The notes under the pieces: generated by a model
Told to the model about the DNA's origin: nothing
What the model saw: only the letters and a program-made list of their open reading frames with translations
Databases searched by the model: none
Made by a program: the position numbers and the translations under genes
In this document: positions 1 through 5,806 of the stretch, one piece after another
Numbering within the stretch: position 1 is the first letter of the stretch
Layout of the letters: each line of letters begins with the position of its first letter
Assembly: GCA_013202185.1 (NCBI GenBank)
Contig: JABMSA010000720.1
Coordinates: 1 to 11,091 of the forward strand
Source of the DNA: Planctomycetota bacterium
GTDB taxonomy: Bacteria; Planctomycetota; PUPC01; JABMSA01
DNA: 11,091 nucleotides
Direction of reading: 5' to 3'

Positions 1-1440
1 CACGAGTTAGAGCTGTCGGTCATGAACTTCAGCCCCGGCACACCGGTCGGCACGGCCACCGTCGGCGGAGATCCGTTCGGTTACACCGGCGCCTTCGAGT
101 ATATCAACGCCGTCCGGTTCACCACGGGCGCCGGCGGCCCGGCGCTGGATATCGAAGAGATCTTCATCAACCAGATCAAGCACCACGTGGATGGTGCCGA
201 GGTGCCGCCGGATCCGTGCATTGTGGACATCAGCGTGGCGGGCGCCGGCATCACCGACGTGTCGGTGCGGGTGCCGAACACGGATGTTCACACCCTCGTA
301 TACGATCCATTGGCCGACCGGTGGCGCCACGATGAGAGTTTCGCCTCTGTTGCCGCCATGCTGGCCGCTTACGGCACAGGTGATTACCTATTCACCCTCA
401 ACGGTGGCGCCGATACGGTGACGCTGAACTTTGCCGCGGCGGAGCCGGGTGGCTTTGCAGTCATAACCTATCCCGATCATTCGCAGAACGACGTGGAGCA
501 GCACCCGACGTTCACCTGGAACTCGATGGCCGGCCAGGGAAGTTTTCTCAACATGTGGGTGACTATGGATCCCGGCGGGCTCGGCTTTGGACTATATGGG
601 AACTGGGGCGCCGACATCGAGGAGGTCTCCTGGCGGCCCGGGCCGCTGCCCACCGATCAGAATTACGAATTCGGGCTGGCGGTGTTCAACGGTGGAGCGC
701 AGGCCGCGACCACCAACGGCGGCGATCCTTTCACCTATAGCGGCACGCTGGAGTACATCAACAGCATCGAATTCCACGCTTCGCCCCCGGCCCCGATGCC
801 GGATATCGAAGAGATCCTCGTCGGGGCGTTCAGGGATTACGTCGACGGCGTTGAAGAACTCATACCGTACGAGTCCGAGATCGAAGTGTTCGGCAGCAAC
901 ATCACCGGCGTCTCCGTCGAGGTTCCCAACGGCGGCGTCCACACCCTCATCAACGATGGCGGCGGAGAGTGGTGGGGCCTCGAGGAAGAATTTGCTTCAC
1001 TTGCAGCCCTGCGGGCCGCATTCGGAACCGGCGATTACATCTTTACGTTCAACGGCGGCGCTGATACCGTGACAGTGCCCTATTCCGCGACGGCGCCCAC
1101 CGGCTTCGCGAACATCACCGGCCCTGAGCACGGCAACCACGGTGTGGAGTTGAACCCGACCTTCACGTGGGGCTCGGCGGTTGGCTCCGGCGATTTCCTT
1201 GGAATGTTCGTCATCGAGGATCCGGACGGAACCGACGACGACATCTACGAGGCTGTTCCCGTCGACATCGGGACCATCTCGTGGCAGCCCGGCCCGCTGA
1301 GCGACCAGACCGAATACGAGTTTGAACTCGCCGTGGTAAACGGTAGTCTGGATGGAGCGACAACCGACCAGGGCGATGCATTCGCCCGGACAACAGTGTT
1401 TGCCTACATAAATGTGATCAGCTTCGACACCCTCCACTGG
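1..1440 (+). repeat. Tandem ~220-codon repeats inside the dockerin protein gene
   Basis: Unit 1 runs from the window edge to 663 (221 codons), unit 2 from 664 to 1314 (217 codons), and a truncated unit from 1315 to about 1440. Units begin at HELELSV, YEFGLAV and YEFELAV. Shared landmarks come in the same order: GGDPF, EYIN, DIEEI, a V-x-VPN-x-xVHTL stretch, FAS-x-AA, GTGDY, NGGADTV, PTFTW, PGPL. Similarity is clear in protein but diffuse in DNA, which points to old duplication. Unit 1 may itself start upstream of the window. Confidence 0.82.
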
Positions 1441-1632
1441 CGAGTCGCCGGCGACGCCAACGACGACTGCGTCGTCAACATTCTCGACATGATCCTGGTG
1501 CGCAACAAGCTGAACGACGACCCCGGCAGCGGCGATTCCTGGTGGGTGGACGTCACAGAGGACGGCTTCATAAACATCCTCGATATGATCTACATCCGCA
1601 ACCGGCTTAACGATACCTGCAACGGCGATTAG
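1..1632 (+). CDS. Secreted repeat protein with C-terminal type I dockerin (5'-partial)
   Basis: The frame is open from base 1. Residues 1-7 (HELELSV) align with the starts of the later repeats (YEFGLAV, YEFELAV), so the ATG at 22 is internal and the true start lies upstream. What is visible is 543 residues: a repeat at 1-221, a second at 222-438, a stub at 439-480, then a dockerin at about 482-543. Each repeat carries the landmarks GGDPF, EYIN, DIEEI, NGGADTV, PTFTW and W-x-PGPL, a beta-rich, Ig/fibronectin-like pattern typical of extracellular proteins. The dockerin has two Ca-binding loops of the DxNxDGxxNxxD type: the first keeps D, N, D, N, D with Cys in place of Gly, and the second has Thr in place of the first Asn. 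Both are followed by NILDMI-x-(V/I)RN-x-LND. Family knowledge: dockerins bind cohesins. The cohesin partner and the role of the repeats are unknown. Ile codon ATA is rarer here than in the downstream operon. Confidence 0.9.
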   Translation, partial: HELELSVMNFSPGTPVGTATVGGDPFGYTGAFEYINAVRFTTGAGGPALDIEEIFINQIKHHVDGAEVPPDPCIVDISVAGAGITDVSVRVPNTDVHTLVYDPLADRWRHDESFASVAAMLAAYGTGDYLFTLNGGADTVTLNFAAAEPGGFAVITYPDHSQNDVEQHPTFTWNSMAGQGSFLNMWVTMDPGGLGFGLYGNWGADIEEVSWRPGPLPTDQNYEFGLAVFNGGAQAATTNGGDPFTYSGTLEYINSIEFHASPPAPMPDIEEILVGAFRDYVDGVEELIPYESEIEVFGSNITGVSVEVPNGGVHTLINDGGGEWWGLEEEFASLAALRAAFGTGDYIFTFNGGADTVTVPYSATAPTGFANITGPEHGNHGVELNPTFTWGSAVGSGDFLGMFVIEDPDGTDDDIYEAVPVDIGTISWQPGPLSDQTEYEFELAVVNGSLDGATTDQGDAFARTTVFAYINVISFDTLHWRVAGDANDDCVVNILDMILVRNKLNDDPGSGDSWWVDVTEDGFINILDMIYIRNRLNDTCNGD

Positions 1633-1660
1633 CCGTTTCAATTCGGCATTCGATCCGCAC

Positions 1661-1696
1661 CCGCCCCCATCGGCCTCGCGCCGATGGGGGCGGTGC
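1661..1696 (+). terminator. Strong hairpin, probable terminator of the dockerin gene
   Basis: A perfect 13-bp stem pairs CCGCCCCCATCGG (1661-1673) with CCGATGGGGGCGG (1681-1693) around a 7-nt loop. With one bulged C the stem extends three more pairs (1657-1659 with 1694-1696). It starts 28 nt after the TAG stop. Only a short TTT follows, so it is not a textbook intrinsic terminator. It could also act as an mRNA 3' stabiliser. Confidence 0.7.
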
Positions 1697-2149
1697 TTTG
1701 CCACTACACAGGCGCACCAAAGCCCCCCCCCAGCCTCGCGCCCGATGATGTGCAGTATTTGCAGACCATCGGTGCCGGGGCATGTTATCTATGAACCACA
1801 CGGCTGTTGTGACGATACTTAACCGAAGTCTTTATCGACGTATGTCGCGCACATTCCCCGGGCAAGATGTGCCTGAAGCAGAGCTTCGCCCCGGCTTGAG
1901 CGCAAATGTCGACGGAAGCTTCTACGCTGGTTTACCGGTTCGAAAGAACCCGCTTTGTGCAGGAGCAGCAACAAAAAGCCGTGATTGATTCGCAAGTAGT
2001 GTGTTGGCAAGGGTTTGGAGCGATCTCCGCTGCTGCATCTCTTCGACGAGGGTGGCACCTGAGAACCCGGCACGGCTTGCGGGAAAAAAGACGGAACTTG
2101 TTGCTCAACAAGAGGTTAGGCCCCGCTGCGTATCTTGAAGGGGTCATAC
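1697..2149. other. Gene-poor upstream region of the secretion operon
   Basis: No convincing gene was found here. Open frames exist on both strands (for example 1906-2169 on + and 1819-2073 on -), but none has a good Shine-Dalgarno site, a recognisable domain or codon use like the neighbours. Base composition is visibly more AT-rich than the flanking genes. Small foldable elements are present: GAAGC/GCTTC around 1875-1887, and a 5-bp stem closed by a GAAA tetraloop at 1937-1950 (GGTTC, GAAA, GAACC). A run of nine C lies at 1723-1731. The best-supported contents are the palindrome at 2097-2112 and the promoter-like element just downstream, listed separately. An unrecognised non-coding RNA is possible but not demonstrated. 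Confidence 0.5.
2097..2112. promoter_or_regulatory. 16-bp palindrome, candidate activator/operator site
   Basis: CTTGTTG-CT-CAACAAG is a perfect 7-bp inverted repeat with a 2-nt spacer. Its centre lies about 70 bp before the start site predicted from the sigma-54-like element downstream. Sigma-54 activators commonly bind palindromes upstream of their promoters, so an enhancer site is plausible. The regulator is unknown, and the repeat could instead bind a repressor. Confidence 0.4.
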
Positions 2150-2150
2150 A

Positions 2151-2165
2151 GGTACGAGAATTGCA
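2151..2165 (+). promoter_or_regulatory. Sigma-54-like -24/-12 promoter
   Basis: GGTACG-AGAA-TTGCA matches the RpoN consensus TGGCACG-N4-TTGCA at the invariant GG (2151-2152), at ACG, and at all of TTGCA, with the required spacing between GG and the invariant GC (2163-2164). The mismatches are A for the leading T and T for C in GGC. Predicted transcription start is near 2176, leaving a ~74-nt leader before the first operon gene. Pilin and pilus operons are RpoN-dependent in several bacteria, which supports but does not prove the call. Confidence 0.45.
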
Positions 2166-2173
2166 GTGAACCA

Positions 2174-2220
2174 GGGCAAAGAAGAGCGCGAAGCACTGTG
2201 CATTGCGCGGTCCTTTGTCC
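2174..2220 (+). promoter_or_regulatory. Structured 5' leader hairpin ahead of the pseudopilin gene
   Basis: The outer stem pairs GGGCAAAG (2174-2181) with CTTTGTCC (2213-2220): eight pairs, one of them G-U. Inside it, GCGCGAAGC (2186-2194) pairs with GCATTGCGC (2200-2208), with one G-U pair, one A-A mismatch and a 5-nt loop. The fold begins almost exactly at the start site predicted from the sigma-54-like element and ends 16 nt before the Shine-Dalgarno site, so it could protect the 5' end or tune translation. It matches no riboswitch class known to me. Confidence 0.42.
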
Positions 2221-2236
2221 GATAGCATCGAGGATG

Positions 2237-2243
2237 AAAGGAG
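2237..2243 (+). promoter_or_regulatory. Ribosome binding site fixing the GTG start of the pseudopilin
   Basis: AAAGGAG lies 6 nt before the GTG at 2250. There is no in-frame ATG before the FTLIEM motif, and this start gives an 8-residue leader ending in Gly, as expected for a prepilin. The GTG choice is therefore well supported. Confidence 0.8.
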
Positions 2244-2249
2244 TTCATA

Positions 2250-2762
2250 GTGAGGACAATAGGCAGACAAGGTTTTACGCTGATTGAAATGGTGATTGTG
2301 GTTGCCATCGTGGCGCTGTTGGCGGGCATCCTTGTGCCTGTCGCGTTTAACCAGGTGGACGACGCCGAGCAGGCACGCACAACGGCCGACGTCCGTCAGC
2401 TCTCATCGGCCCTTCTGCTGTTCCGGAGCGACACCGGGCAGTGGCCGGGCTCGAGCGTGAAGCTGCTCTACAGCGACGGCAACGCGGCGACCGATGAGAG
2501 CAAGTTTGACAGTGCGACGGCCGAACACTTGCTCAATCCGCTCCGCGACAACAAGGACAGTGTCAACAACTGGGCAGGCCCCTACATGACCGCGTTCGCG
2601 GCGGACCCGTGGGGCAACAGGTACATCGTCGAGGTCGATGGCTTTTCCGCCACCGGCAGCCCCTACGCCTGGGTGATCTCGGCCGGGCCCGACGGCAAGT
2701 TTCAAACCGGCAAAGGCGACACCGGCCTGAAGGGCGACGACATAGGCATCATCATGAATTAG
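2250..2762 (+). CDS. gspG: GspG-like major pseudopilin (type II secretion)
   Basis: This is a 170-residue type IV prepilin-like protein, the probable main subunit of the periplasmic pseudopilus. The short basic leader MRTIGRQG ends in Gly8. The mature protein would start FTLIEM, with the conserved Glu at +5 (Glu13), and residues 9-30 form the hydrophobic helix. The C-terminal half is GspG-like: W-x-GPY near 108-112, DPWGN at 119-123, and a Gly/Asp-rich tail at about 144-165 (SAGPDGKF, then GDTGLKGDD), which in GspG proteins forms a calcium site. Translation starts at GTG behind a good Shine-Dalgarno site. It is the first gene of the operon, 76 nt before the ATPase gene. A prepilin peptidase is needed for maturation but is not in this window. 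A type IV pilin of another filament family is the alternative, but the DPWGN and Asp-rich end favour GspG. Confidence 0.9.
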   Translation: MRTIGRQGFTLIEMVIVVAIVALLAGILVPVAFNQVDDAEQARTTADVRQLSSALLLFRSDTGQWPGSSVKLLYSDGNAATDESKFDSATAEHLLNPLRDNKDSVNNWAGPYMTAFAADPWGNRYIVEVDGFSATGSPYAWVISAGPDGKFQTGKGDTGLKGDDIGIIMN

Positions 2763-2765
2763 GCC

Positions 2766-2779
2766 CTCGGGCAACCGGG
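2766..2779 (+). other. Small GNRA-loop hairpin just after the pseudopilin stop
   Basis: CTCGG (2766-2770) pairs with CCGGG (2775-2779), including one T-G pair, around a GCAA tetraloop. It starts 4 nt after the TAG. Lacking a T-run, it is more likely a 3' end stabiliser or processing site for the abundant pseudopilin message than a terminator. A chance fold is possible, since the stem is only 5 bp. Confidence 0.35.
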
Positions 2780-2838
2780 TGTGACTTGAACGGTCCGCAA
2801 CACGGCCATCGGTCCCTGAGTCTGGAGAAAGGCGGGCC

Positions 2839-4521
2839 ATGAGCAAAGTCGTATCCAGAAAGAAAGCTCTCGGGCAGCGGCTGATAGACGAGGGCTGGAT
2901 CACTCGGGACCAACTGGAGACTGCGCTGTCGGAACAGCGCCGGACCGGTGAGCAACTGGGCCGAATTCTCCATAACCTCGGGTTTGTTACCGAGGACAAC
3001 CTGTCGGCCTCTCTGCAACAAGAGCTGGGCGCCAACAGGGTCTCGCTGAAAGGCTGCTCTTTCCAGCCGGACGTCCTCCGGATGATACCGCCCGATATGG
3101 CCAGGCAGCACTGGCTTGTGCCGATGGATTTTGAAGACGGCGTCCTGACCGTTGCGATGGCCGATCCGTGCAACATCGTGGCGGTCGACGCCGTGCGCAA
3201 GGCCGTCGGCTGCGCGATAAATGTGGTGGCTGCGTCACCCCCCGAGATTCGGCTGGTTCTCGATCGCCACTACGCCGATGCCGCAAGCCATGATTCTCTC
3301 ATCGAGAGGATAATAGAAGAAGCAAAACACGGCGCCGCCCCGCACACCGACGAAGAAGCTGCGGGGCAGGCGCCGATAATCGAGCTCGTTGACAACCTGA
3401 TAGTAAAGGCGCTCAAGGACCACGCCACCGACATCCACCTTGAGCCGGAAGAAAAGCTCGTGCGGACGCGCTACCGGATCGACGGCATCCTCCACCGGGG
3501 CCCATCAATGCCCAAGGAGCTGCAGTCGGCCCTGACATGCAGGATAAAAATCCAGGCTCATTTGGACATCTCGGAGCGCCGGACGCCCCAGGACGGCCGG
3601 ATGAAGTTCGGGCATAACGGCTCCGACGTGGACCTGCGCGTATCGGTGCTTCCTACGGCCCACGGCGAGGACGTGGTCTTGCGCGTGCTCGACAAGAGCA
3701 GCCTGGCGCTCAGGCTGAGCAGGCTCGGCTTCGACGAGAAGACACGGAAAACGCTCGGGGCGCTGGTGCAGGAGCCGCACGGCATGCTGCTTGTTACCGG
3801 CCCCACGGGCTCCGGAAAGACCACCACGCTCTACTCGCTGCTTACGGAAATCAACTCGCTCGAGAAGAACGTGATAACAATCGAGGACCCGATCGAGTAC
3901 CAGTTGCCGATGATTCGGCAGTCGCAGGTCAACTCGAAGATCGGCCTCACTTTTGCCGCAGGCCTGAGGGCGATACTCAGGCAAGACCCCGACGTGGTCA
4001 TGCTCGGCGAAGTTCGCGACGTCGAAACGGCCAGGATAGCCATAAGCGCCGCACTCACCGGGCACTTCGTGCTCACGACGCTGCACACGAACACAGCGGC
4101 GGGCGCTCTGCCCCGGTTGATGGACATGGGCATCGAGCCGTTCCTGTTGTCGTCGTCGGTGTCGGGAGTGCTGGCTCAGCGCCTCGTGAGAAAAATCTGC
4201 GCCGAATGCCGAGAAACCTACGAGGCCTCGCCGGCCGAGGCCGAACAACTCGGGTGCGAGCAGGGAAAGCCATTATATCGCGGCACGGGATGCCCCAACT
4301 GCCGCGGAACGGGATACAAGGGTCGAACAGTGCTCTACGAACTCATTCTGCCCACCGAGAGGATTCGCAAGCTGATCCTCGAGCGCGCCTCCGACGGCCA
4401 ACTGGCCGCAGCGGCGGTCGCCGATGGAACGAAAGCAATTCAACTCGTAGGCACGCAGAAGGTGCTCGACGGCGAAACCACAATGGCCGAAGTGGCCCGA
4501 GTGTGCCGCACGGCACTGTGA
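2839..4521 (+). CDS. gspE: GspE/PilB-family secretion/assembly ATPase
   Basis: This 560-residue cytoplasmic hexameric ATPase powers pseudopilus assembly. The N-terminal domain (about 10-150) is of the MshEN/GspE-N type: two tandem LGxxLxxxGxxxxxxLxxxL units, at 11-33 and 40-62. The linker holds acidic helices at 150-175. The ATPase core has Walker A GPTGSGKT at 321-328, an Asp box TIEDPIEY at 347-354, Walker B with DPDVVMLGEVRD at 383-394, and a His box TLHTN at 414-418. A zinc-binding tetracysteine follows (Cys454, Cys457, Cys485, Cys488), typical of GspE/PilB and absent from PilT retraction ATPases. Length is normal for the family. Start: ATG at 2839 with GGAG/AAAGG at 2824-2832. Ile ATA codons are frequent (12 of 34). 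All catalytic motifs are intact. Only the E-versus-PilB name is uncertain. Confidence 0.95.
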   Translation: MSKVVSRKKALGQRLIDEGWITRDQLETALSEQRRTGEQLGRILHNLGFVTEDNLSASLQQELGANRVSLKGCSFQPDVLRMIPPDMARQHWLVPMDFEDGVLTVAMADPCNIVAVDAVRKAVGCAINVVAASPPEIRLVLDRHYADAASHDSLIERIIEEAKHGAAPHTDEEAAGQAPIIELVDNLIVKALKDHATDIHLEPEEKLVRTRYRIDGILHRGPSMPKELQSALTCRIKIQAHLDISERRTPQDGRMKFGHNGSDVDLRVSVLPTAHGEDVVLRVLDKSSLALRLSRLGFDEKTRKTLGALVQEPHGMLLVTGPTGSGKTTTLYSLLTEINSLEKNVITIEDPIEYQLPMIRQSQVNSKIGLTFAAGLRAILRQDPDVVMLGEVRDVETARIAISAALTGHFVLTTLHTNTAAGALPRLMDMGIEPFLLSSSVSGVLAQRLVRKICAECRETYEASPAEAEQLGCEQGKPLYRGTGCPNCRGTGYKGRTVLYELILPTERIRKLILERASDGQLAAAAVADGTKAIQLVGTQKVLDGETTMAEVARVCRTAL

Positions 4522-4527
4522 CGGATA

Positions 4528-4550
4528 CGGGCCGGCAAGCAGCCGGCCCG
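4528..4550 (+). other. Intercistronic GC hairpin between the ATPase and platform genes
   Basis: CGGGCCGGC (4528-4536) pairs perfectly with GCCGGCCCG (4542-4550) around AAGCA. It begins 6 nt after the TGA and fills much of the 61-nt gap before the next start codon. No T-run follows, so complete termination is unlikely. Partial attenuation, RNase protection or uncoupling of translation are the plausible roles. Confidence 0.55.
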
Positions 4551-4582
4551 CACCGAACATTACAACCGGGTGAGACGCAGCA

Positions 4583-5791
4583 ATGCCTATTTATGCCTAC
4601 CGGGCAAGAAACACTGACGGGCGCCTGATGGAAGGGACGCTCGAGGTGTCGGGCGAGGGCGAGCTGGCCCGCCGCCTCGACTCGCAGGGCATGCTGCTCA
4701 CAACCGCGAAGAAGGTGAAGTCGGCCGCGAGGCCCACGCGCGCACACACGCGCCTCAAGCGCAAGGAGCTCATAACTCTTACTTACAATCTCGAGACGAT
4801 CTACTCGTCGGGCATTCCGCTGGTGGAGGGCCTGCAAGATCTTGCCGAGCACGCGGGCAACCGCACAACGAGCATAGTTGCCGCGTCTCTCGCGGAGGAT
4901 ATTCAGAACGGCTCGGATGTTTCCGAAGCGATGCAGCGGCATCCGAAGGCCTTTCCGCTGGTTTATCGAAGCGTGGTTAAAGCGGGTGAGTCCGCCGGGG
5001 AGCCCGGCCCGGTGCTGAGGCGCCTGGCCGATTACTACGCGTGGCTGGCCGAGATGCGCGCCGCGGCCATGCGGGCGCTCATCTACCCTGCCGTGCTCGG
5101 CCTGGCGGTGTGCGGGCTGATAGTGCTGCTGTTGACGTTCCTGGTGCCCAGGATTCTAAAGCAGCTTTCCCGCGCAAACGCAGAAGTGCCGGCACCAACG
5201 AGAGTGCTGATGGCGCTGAGCAACTTTCTTGTCGACAACGCCGTGATCCTGCTGTGCGCGGCGGTAGCGCTTGTGATCGGCGTCATTATCCTCGGGCGCA
5301 CGCCGCGAGGCAGGCTGCTGATCGACACGCTGAAGCTGCGGATACCGGTGCTCGGCCCGCTGATGGCAAAGATCAGCGCCGCACGATTTGCCAATACCGT
5401 GGGGATGCTCTACCGCGCGGGCATCGGCACCGTGGAGGCGCTCGAGTCGGCCGAGCACGTAGTGGGCAACGCATTCGTGGCACAGGGAGTGCGCCGGGCG
5501 CGAGAAGCCGTTACACAGGGAAAGACACTCACCTCAGCCCTGAGCGCCACCGGGGCTTTCCAGCCGCTGGTGGTGAGGATGATCGGCATAGGAGAGCAAA
5601 CAGGAACGCTCGGCGAGGCACTCGACCGTGTGAATGAGTTTTATGATCGCGAGATTCCACAGACGATCAAAACCGTGCTCAGCCTGCTGGAGCCGGCGAT
5701 GATCGTGGGGGCCGGCCTGGCGGTCGGGTTCATCTTGCTGTGTACGTTCTTGCCGATCTTCGAAATGATAAACTCCCTCAGCAGGAGGTGA
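4583..5791 (+). CDS. gspF: GspF/PilC-family inner-membrane platform protein
   Basis: This 402-residue polytopic membrane protein is the platform on which the ATPase acts to add pseudopilin subunits. The N-terminus starts MPIYAYRARNTDGRLMEG, a hallmark of the family. Two homologous T2SSF cytoplasmic domains follow, at about 65-165 and 265-365, each with the family's GIPLVEGL/GIGTVEAL and KAGESAG/GIGEQTG signatures. Membrane segments are predicted near 167-188, 219-238 and 371-393. Length is normal. The start at 4583 has only a weak Shine-Dalgarno (GGGTGAGA, 4568-4575), but the conserved N-terminus settles it. The stop codon overlaps an AGGAGG sequence that probably serves the next gene, 15 nt downstream. 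This suggests translational coupling. Confidence 0.95.
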   Translation: MPIYAYRARNTDGRLMEGTLEVSGEGELARRLDSQGMLLTTAKKVKSAARPTRAHTRLKRKELITLTYNLETIYSSGIPLVEGLQDLAEHAGNRTTSIVAASLAEDIQNGSDVSEAMQRHPKAFPLVYRSVVKAGESAGEPGPVLRRLADYYAWLAEMRAAAMRALIYPAVLGLAVCGLIVLLLTFLVPRILKQLSRANAEVPAPTRVLMALSNFLVDNAVILLCAAVALVIGVIILGRTPRGRLLIDTLKLRIPVLGPLMAKISAARFANTVGMLYRAGIGTVEALESAEHVVGNAFVAQGVRRAREAVTQGKTLTSALSATGAFQPLVVRMIGIGEQTGTLGEALDRVNEFYDREIPQTIKTVLSLLEPAMIVGAGLAVGFILLCTFLPIFEMINSLSRR

Positions 5792-5806
5792 AAGGAATGG
5801 TGAAAT

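Noticed and set aside
1840..2000. Possible c-di-GMP (GEMM) riboswitch, suggested by GCAAA and a GAAA tetraloop hairpin
   Set aside because: The order and spacing of the conserved GCAAA, GAAA and receptor elements do not fit, and the region lies far upstream of the predicted start site.
2049..2059. AGGGTGGCACC, a match to the conserved core of T-box leaders
   Set aside because: The following bases do not continue the consensus, no Stem I or specifier region is visible, and the downstream genes are not tRNA synthetase or amino-acid genes. Most likely chance.
2056..2079. GGCACG...TTGC near 2069-2080 as a second sigma-54 promoter
   Set aside because: The spacing between GG and GC is two bases too short, which is not tolerated by sigma-54.
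1906..2169. Open frame of 87 codons on the + strand in the intergenic region
   Set aside because: No ribosome site, no domain or compositional pattern of a real protein, and it would run through the palindrome and promoter-like element.
3505..4248. Long minus-strand open frame opposite the ATPase gene
   Set aside because: It is the complement of intact Walker and zinc motifs, and its translation shows no recognisable family.
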